A stretch of DNA of 64,000 nucleotides from Lachnospiraceae bacterium (GCA_022647575.1 JALCKY010000002.1:372001-436000); one strand, 5' to 3'. Shown: positions 50,275 to 59,104, counted from the stretch's first letter. Numbers and translations are program-made. Notes: generated by a model not told the origin, from the letters alone.

Positions 50275-51145
50275 CCATCAGAACATGCTTCATGATTTCA
50301 ATGTCCGTCTGCATGGTCTCGATTTTATCTGCCTCCTGCAGAAACCGCTTCGCGGCAGGAACATAATTCTCAGCCAGAAGCTGAAGTGTCGGCTTAATAT
50401 CATTCTCCTGGGTAAATTCAATCCTCACGAGTCTTTGTTCCATGCTGTCCTGGCGCGTTATCAGACTCTTCTGATTGGCAGCCAGGCTCTTCTGATCTTC
50501 AGCCAGAGTCTTCTGATCTCCAGCCAGAGTCTCCAGACTTTCCGCCATGCTGTCCTGGCGCGCCATCAGACTCTTCTGATTGGCAGCCAGACTCTTCTGA
50601 TCTCCAGCCAAAGTCTCCAGACTTTCCGCCATGCTGTCCTGGCGCGCCATCAGACTCTTCTGATTGGCAGCCAGACTCTTCTGATCTCCAGCCAGGCTCT
50701 CCTGATTTCCAGCCAGGTTCTTCAGACTTTCCGCCATGCTGTCCTGGCGCGCTATCAGACTCTTCTGATTGGCAGCCAGACTCTTCTGATCTCCAGCCAG
50801 ACTCTCCTGATTTCCAGCCAGGTTCTTCAGACTTTCCGCCATGCTGTCCTGGCGCGCCATCAGACTCTTCTGATTGGCAGCCAGACTCTTCTGATCTCCA
50901 GCAAGACTCTTCTGATTGGCAGCCAGACTCTCCTGATTTCCAGCCAGGTTCTTCAGACTTTCCGCCATACTGTCCTGACGCGCAGACAGTTCCCCGAATT
51001 TTCTATCCATGCCGTCCAGCCGGCCATCAATCCCGTCCAGCCGGTTATAAATCGGATTCAGTTTCTCATCGAATTTCCGGTCCAGCTTTTCATCCAGTTT
51101 TTGATCCAGTAATTCTGCAATTGCAGACAGAGTTACTTTTTCCAT
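50252..51145 (-). CDS. heptad-repeat coiled-coil protein, C-terminus clipped by the IS4 element
   Basis: 297 residues from the ATG at 51145 (MEKVTLSAIAELL), six bases after GGAGGG. Residues 59-233 are 25 heptads such as SLAGDQK and SLAANQK, in five blocks, each starting SMAESL and ending ARQD or TRQD. A non-repeat domain follows (RIEFTQENDIKPTLQLLAEN). The last codons NVI and the stop come from the IS. Joining the two flanks at the target repeat restores DHSAKLEKITI and a stop at 48541. It has no signal peptide. It sits between the prepilin peptidase and TadZ-like genes. Confidence 0.85.
   Translation of the reverse strand: MEKVTLSAIAELLDQKLDEKLDRKFDEKLNPIYNRLDGIDGRLDGMDRKFGELSARQDSMAESLKNLAGNQESLAANQKSLAGDQKSLAANQKSLMARQDSMAESLKNLAGNQESLAGDQKSLAANQKSLIARQDSMAESLKNLAGNQESLAGDQKSLAANQKSLMARQDSMAESLETLAGDQKSLAANQKSLMARQDSMAESLETLAGDQKTLAEDQKSLAANQKSLITRQDSMEQRLVRIEFTQENDIKPTLQLLAENYVPAAKRFLQEADKIETMQTDIEIMKHVLMDHSANVI
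50447..50971 (-). repeat. array of 21-bp coding repeats in five blocks
   Basis: Twenty-five in-frame 21-bp units (seven codons) form blocks of 6, 5, 5, 4 and 5 heptads. Adjacent blocks are nearly identical at DNA level, so unit number can change by slippage or unequal recombination without loss of frame. Confidence 0.9.
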
Positions 51146-51286
51146 AACCAACCCTCCGTGTATCCATCATGTTATCAGTTTACCTGTTCCATTTCAAGAC
51201 AAAACAGCAGCCCGCTTTACCCGCCTGAAAAGAATGATTCCTGCCCGTGCAGAAGAGTTTTCCTGAGTCAGATCAGTCTTCCAGCG

Positions 51287-51823
51287 TCAGATCAGTCCTC
51301 CTGCATACAGCATGACGCTCATAAAAACAGCCACTGTAAAATGAATATTTTCCGGACGCTCTCCGGGAGTCAGATAGGGCCGTATCCGCATTCTCCCATC
51401 CCCGCCGCTGCTTTTGCACATCTGTACCGCGCTTTTCAGATAGCGGAAGAAATAAAGCATCCTCTCACCGGAAGAAGCGTCAAAGAGCAGAATCAGTACG
51501 GACAGCCCTGCACCGAAAACCAGTGTCCAGAGAAAGCACTGAAGAAAAGAGCTCAGCCCCATGATGCCTCCGAGTGCCGAAAGGAGCTTGATGTCTCCGC
51601 CGCCGATCATCCGGAAAATGAACAGCGGGAACAGGATAATCAGCGGGAACGCTGTTCCCGGCAGGAATTTCCAAAAGCCTGTCAGCCCGTTCAGATGCAG
51701 CTGCAGGGACAGTCCGGACAGATATAGAAACAGGATCCATTGATTAAAGACTTTTCCGCAGGATACGTCAGTGCACATGGCAGTGAGCGCTCCGAAGAGC
51801 GCAAAAATCCCCTGTAGCGTCAT
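51287..51823 (-). CDS. prepilin peptidase (A24, TadV/CpaA type)
   Basis: 178 residues with about five membrane helices. The two catalytic Asp sites are in TDVSCGKVFN (residue ~19) and GGGDIKLLSALG (residue ~75). It removes the leader of Flp pilin and pseudopilins; the Flp pilin gene lies 48 kb to the left. A stretch near residues 115-150 (FDASSGERMLYFF...GGDGRMRIRP) is soluble. It is first in line before the coiled-coil gene and TadZ operon and has its own promoter. Confidence 0.9.
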   Translation of the reverse strand: MTLQGIFALFGALTAMCTDVSCGKVFNQWILFLYLSGLSLQLHLNGLTGFWKFLPGTAFPLIILFPLFIFRMIGGGDIKLLSALGGIMGLSSFLQCFLWTLVFGAGLSVLILLFDASSGERMLYFFRYLKSAVQMCKSSGGDGRMRIRPYLTPGERPENIHFTVAVFMSVMLYAGGLI

Positions 51824-51919
51824 AGAAATGCCTCATTTTCATCTGAATTTTCACGGCTGGAGCTGCCCGGCAGAAAGACCGCAAGCGGAACCGGAAACGG
51901 TCCGCTGAAGATGTTTCAA

Positions 51920-51947
51920 AGTATAGCAGAAAAACGGAATCTTTCAA
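51920..51947 (-). promoter_or_regulatory. promoter of the prepilin peptidase gene
   Basis: On the minus strand: TTGAAA (51942-51947), 16-bp spacer, TATACT (51920-51925). The hairpin at 51959-51989 lies just upstream. The same hairpin-plus-promoter module precedes the TadZ operon. Confidence 0.7.
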
Positions 51948-51958
51948 TAACCGAAAAA

Positions 51959-51989
51959 TGCACGAAAAACCGGCTGGATTTTTCGTGCA
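51959..51989 (-). terminator. hairpin, copy 4 of the four-member family, in a divergent gap
   Basis: TGCACGAAAAA (51959-51969) pairs with TTTTTCGTGCA (51979-51989). This copy lies between two divergent genes, so there is no upstream transcript for it to end. It may be a regulatory site or a relic of a moved module rather than a terminator. The rest of this 301-bp gap holds the two promoters. Confidence 0.6.
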
Positions 51990-52036
51990 CTGTGCCGCTC
52001 AAAAACGCTTCCATGACTGCGAAACACCCAAATTCA

Positions 52037-52066
52037 TTGCACGTTCTTTCCGTAAAGGTTTACAAT
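52037..52066 (+). promoter_or_regulatory. promoter of the clostripain-type protease gene
   Basis: TTGCAC (52037-52042), 18-bp spacer, TACAAT (52061-52066), then a purine-rich ribosome site (AGGGGGAAAGGG) before the ATG at 52125. Confidence 0.6.
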
Positions 52067-52124
52067 AGAATAAATCTTACCAGAAACACAGGCGTGCATT
52101 TCCGCAGGGGGAAAGGGCAAAAAA

Positions 52125-54821
52125 ATGGATAGAACAAACAGGCCGGTCGGCCGTCAGGAACATGTCACATCCGGAAACGGAAACGTTGAGAAGCACGGCA
52201 GCGGTCTCGGCACCGGTCCCGTGGGAAATAAAGAAGGTTTCGGCGGACGTCCGGGCGGACATGAAAAACCCGAAGGGGACAAAGACGCTCCCGACCGAGA
52301 TCTGTCGTCGCTTCTGGGGGGAGCGACGGGCGGCAATGCCGCACAGAACATCGGAACCATCCTCGGAGGTCTTGAAAGCATGGCCCAGAACTCCGGTCAC
52401 AGCCAGGGAGATCTCGGTGCCGGCATCGGCGGGGGAAACGGAGGAGGCGGAAACAGCGGCGGCTCTTCAGGCGGTCTGTCCGGCGGAGGCGGCAATCGGA
52501 ATCCTCTTGCAAAACTCATCCCGATCATCCTCGTCATCATCGTCGCCATCGTGCTCTTTTCATGCATGCGCGGTGCATTTTCCTCCACGGGCGTTTCGCA
52601 GAACTCTTCTCTTCTCAATAACTACAAGCCCTACGGCGATTACGAAAGCGGCAGCAGCACTGTCTACAGTTCTGCCGATAAAGAAGATGACACCTATGAA
52701 AATACAGGCGGGACTTATACACAGGCTACCGGCGATGTGAACACCGGCACGCTGAACACTTCCGTCGCTTCCGGTGCCAGAGGGAAATACACCCAGCTCC
52801 TCGGCGGCGGAAAAGATACCGTTACCGTCATGGTCTATATGTGCGGCACCGATCTCGAGTCAAAATCCGGCATGGCGACTTCCGACCTTACGGAAATGAC
52901 CAAGGCTTCTATTTCCGACAATGTGAATCTCCTCGTCTATACCGGCGGATGCACGCAGTGGCAGAATTCCATCATCAGCAATTCCACAAACCAGATTTAC
53001 CAGGTCAAATCCGGCGGAGTCGAACTCAAAGAAGACAATCTCGGATCCAAACCGATGACCGATCCCGATACGCTCTCCTCCTTTATCAAATGGTGCCGGC
53101 AGAACTATGAGGCATCCCGCTATGAGCTCATCTGCTGGGATCACGGCGGCGGCACTCTTTCCGGCTACGGCTATGACGAAAAATATCCGAATGACGGTTC
53201 CATGACAATCGACAAAATCGGGGAAGCACTTCAGGCTGCAGATGTGCAGTTCGATTTCATCGGCTTTGACGCCTGCCTGATGGCCAATCTTTCAACAGCC
53301 CTTACCGTCGAACCGTATGCGGATTATTTCATCGCATCTGAGGAAACCGAACCGGGCTACGGCTGGTACTATACAGACTGGCTTACGGACCTTTCGGACA
53401 ACACTTCCATCAGTACGCTCGATCTCGGCAAAGTCATCTGCGACACTTTTACGTCCGATAATGCTTCCCGGACACGCGGCGACAGCACGACTCTTTCCGT
53501 CGTCGATCTTGCAGAGCTTTCTTCCACGGTTCCGGATGCTTTCTCCTCTTTCTCAAGCTCCCTTGATGCTGCCGTCAGCGGCAGCAATTACAATTCCGTC
53601 GCCTCTGCCAGAAGCTCCTGCCGGGAATTCGCAGCAGAAGAGGGAATCGACCAGATTGATCTCATCAACTTCTGCGACAATCTGAATACATCCGAAAGCA
53701 ATCAGCTTGCTTCCGTTCTCCGCAGTGCCGTCAAATACAACATGACGTCTTCCGATATGAATAACAGCTACGGCATGTCGGTTTATTTCCCGTATCAGAA
53801 GCTTTCGTACGTCAGCATCGTCCTGCAGATGTATAAGAACATCGGGATGGACAGCAATTACCAGAAAGCGGTCCGGTCATTTGCATCCCTGGAAACCGGA
53901 GGCCAGATTTCCGCAGGCGGCTCTTCCAGTCCGCTCGATCAGCTGCTCGGCGGCTACAGTTCATCCGGCAGCGATCAGTACAGTTCCTACGGAGGCTACA
54001 GCGGTTCCAACGGCGATTACAATACACTGGAGGATCTGCTCGGCTCCTTCCTCGGAAGCAGAAGCCTGGCAGACGGCAAGGTTCTGAACGGACTTACGGC
54101 AGATAATTCCGACTGGATCGACACGGATCTCATCAAGAATCAGGCAAAACAGGTTTCGCAGAATACCTTCAATACGCAGAATCTGAAATGGACGGATAAG
54201 AACGGCACGAAAGTGCTGAAACTGACGGAAGACCAGTGGAACCTGATCCAGAAAATCGAGCTCTCCGTTTTTTACGATGACGGAAACGGATTCATTGATC
54301 TCGGACTCGATAACCTGTATTCCTTTGACAGCGATCAGGACCTGATTGCGAAATGGGACGGCACCTGGATGGCACTGAACGGACAGATCGTGCCGTATTA
54401 CAATACCAGTGCCGTCAGCAGTTCCAACGGCTACACGATCATCGGACGCATTCCGGCCATGCTGAACAACGAGCAGGTCAACATCCTGGTGAAATTCACT
54501 GCCGATCAGCCGGACGGTACTGTACTCGGTGCACGCAGAGTCTATGATTCCGATACAGAAACCCAGACAAAGGCAAGGGGACTTATCGAAATCAAGGACG
54601 GCGATACCATTCAGCCGCTCTGTGACTATTACAGCTATGACGGAACCTATTCCGATTCCTATGAATTCGGCGACCCGATTACCGCAAGCGGCACCCTGAC
54701 CGTTTCCAACGTGGCCCTGACCAATGCCGATTCGTGCAGCGCAACCTACCGCCTGAGCGATATCTACAGCAACCGCTACTGGACACCGGAGATTCCTCAG
54801 GACGCTTCCTTCTCGAACTGA
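52125..54821 (+). CDS. membrane-anchored clostripain-type (C11) cysteine protease
   Basis: 898 residues. The first ~130 form a Gly/Asn/Ser-rich cytosolic segment without signal peptide; one helix follows (131-148, LIPIILVIIVAIVLFSCM), so the rest is outside. The C11 domain has the catalytic pair His340 (CWDHGGGTLSGYG) and Cys384 (GFDACLMAN), preceded by VTVMVYMCGTDLES. After it come a Ser/Gly/Tyr-rich stretch (about 600-640) and an unrecognised beta-rich C-terminal domain. C11 enzymes cut after Arg or Lys and often self-activate. It faces the tad genes but is transcribed away from them. Its last 25 bp overlap the convergent ABC gene. Confidence 0.88.
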   Translation: MDRTNRPVGRQEHVTSGNGNVEKHGSGLGTGPVGNKEGFGGRPGGHEKPEGDKDAPDRDLSSLLGGATGGNAAQNIGTILGGLESMAQNSGHSQGDLGAGIGGGNGGGGNSGGSSGGLSGGGGNRNPLAKLIPIILVIIVAIVLFSCMRGAFSSTGVSQNSSLLNNYKPYGDYESGSSTVYSSADKEDDTYENTGGTYTQATGDVNTGTLNTSVASGARGKYTQLLGGGKDTVTVMVYMCGTDLESKSGMATSDLTEMTKASISDNVNLLVYTGGCTQWQNSIISNSTNQIYQVKSGGVELKEDNLGSKPMTDPDTLSSFIKWCRQNYEASRYELICWDHGGGTLSGYGYDEKYPNDGSMTIDKIGEALQAADVQFDFIGFDACLMANLSTALTVEPYADYFIASEETEPGYGWYYTDWLTDLSDNTSISTLDLGKVICDTFTSDNASRTRGDSTTLSVVDLAELSSTVPDAFSSFSSSLDAAVSGSNYNSVASARSSCREFAAEEGIDQIDLINFCDNLNTSESNQLASVLRSAVKYNMTSSDMNNSYGMSVYFPYQKLSYVSIVLQMYKNIGMDSNYQKAVRSFASLETGGQISAGGSSSPLDQLLGGYSSSGSDQYSSYGGYSGSNGDYNTLEDLLGSFLGSRSLADGKVLNGLTADNSDWIDTDLIKNQAKQVSQNTFNTQNLKWTDKNGTKVLKLTEDQWNLIQKIELSVFYDDGNGFIDLGLDNLYSFDSDQDLIAKWDGTWMALNGQIVPYYNTSAVSSSNGYTIIGRIPAMLNNEQVNILVKFTADQPDGTVLGARRVYDSDTETQTKARGLIEIKDGDTIQPLCDYYSYDGTYSDSYEFGDPITASGTLTVSNVALTNADSCSATYRLSDIYSNRYWTPEIPQDASFSN

Positions 54822-56686
54822 CTGTTATACAGATTTGCGTAGAAGCCGCCCTCTGCCAGAAGTTCCTTATGGTTTCCGCTTTCAATGACATCGCCGTCCT
54901 TCATGACCAGGATCAGGTCTGCATCTTTAATCGTGGAAAGCCGATGGGCAATGACAAAGGAAGTCCGCCCTTCGGTCAGCTGATTCATGGCCTTCTGGAC
55001 CATGCGCTCCGTCCTTGTATCAACCGAGCTGGTCGCCTCATCCAGGATCAGCAGCGGAGCATTCTGGATCATGGCCCTGGCAATGGTCATCAGCTGTTTC
55101 TGTCCTTCCGACAGGCTGGCCTTGTCATTGAGGACGGTATCATAGCCGTCCGGCAGCGTCCGTATGAAATGATGCAGGCCGACGGTTCTGCAGGCCCGGA
55201 TGACATCCTCGTCAGAAACATTCTCTTTACTGTAAGTGATGTTTTCCTTAATCGTCCCTTCAAAGAGCCAGGTATCCTGCAGGACCATGCCGAACTGTGA
55301 ATGGACATCGGAACGCGGAACATCCTTTATCGGAGTTCCGTCAATGCGGATCTCCCCGCTGTCCGTTTCATAGAAGCGCATCAGCAGATTGACCATCGTC
55401 GTCTTGCCGGCACCCGTCGGACCGACGATGGCGATCTTCTGTCCCGGTTTCACTTCCGCAGAAAAATCATGGATGATCGTCTTCTCCGGAGTATAGCCGA
55501 ACTTCACATGATCGAAGGTAACTTCTCCCTGAATATCATGAAGGCGGGCAGTCTTGCCGTCTTCATTTTCCATCTCTTCTTCACCCAGGAATTCAAAAAC
55601 CCTTTCGCTGGCAGCTGCGGTACGCTGAAGATTATTGACTGCCTGCGCAATCTGTGACAGGGGCTGCGTAAAGAGGCGGATATACATCATGAAAGCGACA
55701 ATGACGCCGAACGTGATGGTTCCGTTCATCGCCAGGACCGCACCGATCACGCAGACTGCGACATAGCCCAGATTTCCCACAAAACTCATCAGCGGCATCA
55801 TCATCCCGGAAAGGAACTGTGATTTCCAGGCACTGGCATACAGTGCGCCGTTGCTTTCTTCGAAAACACGTTTTGCCTCAGCGGAACCGTTATAGACTTT
55901 TACGATATTGTGGCCGCTGTAATATTCCTCGATATATCCGTTGATGCATCCCAGTTCTGCCTGCTGACGGTCAAAGTATTTCTGCGAGCGCCCCGTAATC
56001 AGCATCATCAGGCCGAAGCCGATCACGCTTGCTGCGACAGCGGTCAGGGTAAGGATCCAGCTGTTGTAAAGCATCATGACCAGAGAACCGACCAGCATCG
56101 TCACCGAAGAAATCATCGTCCCGATGCTCTGGTTCAGCGACTGTCCGATCGTATCGACATCGTTCGTAACACGGCTTAAGACATCGCCCTTGCTGGTCCT
56201 GTCAAAATACCGGAGCGGAAGCCGGTTGATCTTTTCGGAAATATCCGTACGCATCCTTTTGGAAATGATCTGCGTGACCGTCGCCATGAGAAAGCTCTGC
56301 AGATAGTTCAGCAGGAAAGACACGCCGTAAATAATGACCAGAAACCAGGCTATCCGGGCAACCGCATCCATGTCAATGCTGCCGATGACCGGCTTGCCCT
56401 GCATCATCTGCGGAAGGCCTTTCATGATTTCATTTGTCAGATTCTTGAGGCGGTCCGGCCCGATGATCTGCAGGATCGTGCCGCCTGCCGCCGCAGTAAG
56501 CGCAATCAGGATGACGGCAAGATATCTCCGGCAGTATCCCAGGAGCATCCGCATGGTTGAACCGAAGTCCTTCGCCTTTTCCGTGCTGCCTCCGCCCATG
56601 TGTCCCCGTCCCATCGGGCCTCCTTGCATCGGACCGCGTCCGGCCGTTTTCTGCTGCATGCTGTTTCTTTCGCTGTTATGGCTCAT
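54797..56686 (-). CDS. ABC exporter half-transporter, catalytic subunit
   Basis: 629 residues from the ATG at 56686, overlapping the previous gene by 4 bp (ATGA). An N-terminal Gly/Met-rich tail (MQGGPMGRGHMGGG) is followed by six helices and an ABC domain: GPTGAGKTT, LSEGQKQLM, LLILDEATSSVD (catalytic Glu present), AHRLST. It pairs with the upstream-encoded half to make a TM287/288-type heterodimeric exporter. Substrate: probably lipophilic drugs or lipids, unproven. Confidence 0.92.
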   Translation of the reverse strand: MSHNSERNSMQQKTAGRGPMQGGPMGRGHMGGGSTEKAKDFGSTMRMLLGYCRRYLAVILIALTAAAGGTILQIIGPDRLKNLTNEIMKGLPQMMQGKPVIGSIDMDAVARIAWFLVIIYGVSFLLNYLQSFLMATVTQIISKRMRTDISEKINRLPLRYFDRTSKGDVLSRVTNDVDTIGQSLNQSIGTMISSVTMLVGSLVMMLYNSWILTLTAVAASVIGFGLMMLITGRSQKYFDRQQAELGCINGYIEEYYSGHNIVKVYNGSAEAKRVFEESNGALYASAWKSQFLSGMMMPLMSFVGNLGYVAVCVIGAVLAMNGTITFGVIVAFMMYIRLFTQPLSQIAQAVNNLQRTAAASERVFEFLGEEEMENEDGKTARLHDIQGEVTFDHVKFGYTPEKTIIHDFSAEVKPGQKIAIVGPTGAGKTTMVNLLMRFYETDSGEIRIDGTPIKDVPRSDVHSQFGMVLQDTWLFEGTIKENITYSKENVSDEDVIRACRTVGLHHFIRTLPDGYDTVLNDKASLSEGQKQLMTIARAMIQNAPLLILDEATSSVDTRTERMVQKAMNQLTEGRTSFVIAHRLSTIKDADLILVMKDGDVIESGNHKELLAEGGFYANLYNSQFEKEAS

Positions 56687-58443
56687 GATGCCAGTTCCTC
56701 CTCGCTCAGCTGGGACATTGCAATCTCCTTGTAGACGCTGCACGTCTTCAGCAGTTCTCTGTGCGTGCCGATGCCGGCAATTTTTCCGTCTTCCAGCACG
56801 ACGATCCGGTCCGCATCCATGATGGTGCCGATGCGCTGCGCCACGATCAGGGAGGTGACGCCGGCCGTCTCTTTCTTCAGGGCATTTCTCACTTCACGGT
56901 CTGTTTTATAATCGAGGGCAGAGAAGCTGTCATCGAAAATATAGAGTTCCGGCCTGCGGCAGACGGCCCTGGCAATTGCCAGCCTCTGCTTCTGCCCGCC
57001 GGATACATTCGTTCCGCCCTGGGCGATCTCCGCTTCAAAGCTGTCGTCCATTTTTTCAATGAAATCGGTGCTCCGGGCAATTTCCGCCGCCTTGCGGATC
57101 TCGTCATCCGAAGGCTTCCCTTTTCCGCTGTCTCCGTAGGAAATGTTGCTGCTGACGGTTCCGCGGAACAGGACGGCTCTCTGCGATACGTAGCCGATTC
57201 TGCTGTGCAGGGCTTCCTGCGTGTAATCCTTCACATTCACGCCGTCCACATAAATGCCGCCTTCCGTTGCATCATAAAATCTCGGAATCAGGCTGACCAG
57301 GGTGCTCTTTCCGCTTCCGGTCGAACCGATGAAGGCAATCGTTTCTCCCTTCCCGGCCGTGAAGCTGACATCCTCAAGAACATATTCGGAAGCACCCGGA
57401 TATTTGAAGCTGACATGCCGGAATTCCACCTCTCCTTCCATGTCTTTCTTTCCTTCTGTTTTCTCTCCGTCCAGAATGGTCGGTTTCGTATCCAGCACTT
57501 CATTGATTCTCTTTGCCGAAACGGAAGCCCTCGGCAGGAGAATGAATACCGCGATAAGCATCATGAACGACATGATGACCTGGATCGCATAGGAGGAAAA
57601 TACGACCATATTGGAGAAAATGGAAAGACGGTCCATGGCCCCGGCATCATTGATCAGATAAGCGCCGATCCAATAAATCGCCAGTGACAGTCCGCTCATC
57701 AGCGCCGTCATCATCGGCATCATGATGGCCATGCCGCGGTTCGTAAAGAGCTGCGTCTTCGTAAGTTCGTCATTGGCCGTCTCGAATTTTCTCTCCTGAT
57801 ACGCTTCTGCGTTATAGGCGCGGACGACGCGAAGTCCGCTTAAGTTTTCACGAGTGACCCGGTTCAGGTTGTCCGTCAGCGTCTGCATCTGCCTGAATTT
57901 CGGCAGGACAAAAATCATCATGACAGCAAGTACCATAATCAGAATGAGAACCGCAACGCCCGTCGCCTCCGTCCATTCAATTCCCTTGCCCGCGATCTTG
58001 ATGATGGCCCAGACTGCCGTGATCGGAGCCTTGATGATCATCTGCAGTCCCAGCGTGATCAGCAGCTGAATCTGCGTGATATCATTGGTAGACCGCGTAA
58101 TCAGGCTGTCTGTCGAAAACCGGCTGATTTCCTCCATGGAAAAAGAATCCACTTTGGAAAAAAGCGAGCTTCTCAGGCTTCGCGAGAAAGAAGCAGCGAT
58201 CCTGGCTGCAAAGAACCCGACCGCAATGGAAGAGGCGAGGCTGCCCAGCGCACAGAGGAGCATCTTCCCGCCGGCAATCCAGATATCCGACATAGCCGAC
58301 CCTTCCGTCTGGGAAAGCGTCGTGATCTCCGACATATAATCCGGCAGCTTCAGATCCAGCCAGACCTGGACGACGATGAATCCAAGGCTTATGACGGCCT
58401 GAATCCACTCCGTCCTGCTCATTCTTCTCAGTAATTTCAGCAT
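56683..58443 (-). CDS. ABC exporter half-transporter with non-canonical Walker B
   Basis: 586 residues, six helices plus ABC domain: GSTGSGKST, VSGGQKQRL, and Walker B LYIFDDSFSALDY, where the catalytic Glu is Asp. The switch His is replaced (VAQRIGT). One of the two ATP sites of the pair is therefore likely degenerate, as in asymmetric heterodimeric exporters. It is the first exporter gene after marR and precedes the catalytic half. Confidence 0.92.
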   Translation of the reverse strand: MLKLLRRMSRTEWIQAVISLGFIVVQVWLDLKLPDYMSEITTLSQTEGSAMSDIWIAGGKMLLCALGSLASSIAVGFFAARIAASFSRSLRSSLFSKVDSFSMEEISRFSTDSLITRSTNDITQIQLLITLGLQMIIKAPITAVWAIIKIAGKGIEWTEATGVAVLILIMVLAVMMIFVLPKFRQMQTLTDNLNRVTRENLSGLRVVRAYNAEAYQERKFETANDELTKTQLFTNRGMAIMMPMMTALMSGLSLAIYWIGAYLINDAGAMDRLSIFSNMVVFSSYAIQVIMSFMMLIAVFILLPRASVSAKRINEVLDTKPTILDGEKTEGKKDMEGEVEFRHVSFKYPGASEYVLEDVSFTAGKGETIAFIGSTGSGKSTLVSLIPRFYDATEGGIYVDGVNVKDYTQEALHSRIGYVSQRAVLFRGTVSSNISYGDSGKGKPSDDEIRKAAEIARSTDFIEKMDDSFEAEIAQGGTNVSGGQKQRLAIARAVCRRPELYIFDDSFSALDYKTDREVRNALKKETAGVTSLIVAQRIGTIMDADRIVVLEDGKIAGIGTHRELLKTCSVYKEIAMSQLSEEELAS

Positions 58444-58477
58444 GCAGTTTTCTCCTTTTTGTTAATGTTATTTGTTT

Positions 58478-58490
58478 CTAATACTATTAG
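58478..58490. promoter_or_regulatory. 13-bp palindrome between marR and the ABC genes
   Basis: CTAATACTATTAG, perfect, 35 bp upstream of the exporter start. AT-rich palindromes of this size are typical MarR operators. The MarR gene is just upstream. Confidence 0.55.
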
Positions 58491-58564
58491 GTATATGGGC
58501 TGTGATAAGCAGCCCGAACTGCAGGCTGCCTGATTTGATTCAGCGGAATTTATTCTGCCTGAAC

Positions 58565-58993
58565 CTATTTAAAAGCATCCGGGGAAACTTCCGAGAGTCT
58601 TTTCATGATCCTCACAAGTTCTTTTGCATCGTGCTCCCCGAGATATCTCATCATATTTGCGGTAGTCGTTTTGATTTCCCGCTTATGCTTCTCTACTTCC
58701 GTGCGGCCGCTTTCCGTCAGGTCTACAAGAATCCTTCTCCGGTCATCCGTATCGATTCTCCGCGTAATGAATCCTTTTTCTTCAAGACTGTTCAGGGCTG
58801 CTGCGATTCTCGCGGAGCTGATGCACATCTCCCTGCCGATCTCAGACGGGATGACACTGCTTGTGTGGGCAGAAAGGAAAAAAAGAATAAACTGTTCCCC
58901 ATGCATGGAGTCCGTAACTTTCTTCCGTTCTTTCTGTCTTTCCATCCTTCCGAAAAGCTTAACGAATTCTTCGGCAAGTTTCTCATAGTCCAT
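58565..58993 (-). CDS. MarR-family regulator of the ABC exporter
   Basis: 142 residues with a winged helix: SEIGREMCISSARIAAALNSLEEKGFITRRIDTDDRRRILVDLTESG. It has no Cys in the N-terminal sensing position, so small-molecule sensing is likelier than peroxide sensing. Transcribed in the same direction just before the two exporter genes (121-bp gap with a palindrome). It probably represses itself and the exporter until a ligand appears. Confidence 0.9.
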   Translation of the reverse strand: MDYEKLAEEFVKLFGRMERQKERKKVTDSMHGEQFILFFLSAHTSSVIPSEIGREMCISSARIAAALNSLEEKGFITRRIDTDDRRRILVDLTESGRTEVEKHKREIKTTTANMMRYLGEHDAKELVRIMKRLSEVSPDAFK

Positions 58994-59045
58994 GGCAGAT
59001 CCTTCTTTTATTTCTCAGTCATTCTGTCTGAGAGTCATTTTGGCT

Positions 59046-59104
59046 GACAGTTATTTTATCTGTCAGCTATTTTATCTAACAGCTATTTTATCTAATGCTG
59101 TTAG
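59046..59104 (-). repeat. three 16-bp tandem repeats in the MarR promoter region
   Basis: The unit [G/A][A/T]CAG[T/C]TATTTTATCT occurs three times (59046-59061, 59062-59077, 59078-59093). On the minus strand each has a TAAAAT -10-like box. With the flanking TAACAGC and GCTGTTA words they make an inverted repeat as well, a good MarR-binding candidate. Confidence 0.6.

Noticed and set aside
50270-51112. Repetitive array that could be read as CRISPR or as an antisense repeat protein
   Set aside because: Units are 21 bp with no unique spacers and keep the minus-strand frame as coiled-coil heptads; no cas genes are nearby.
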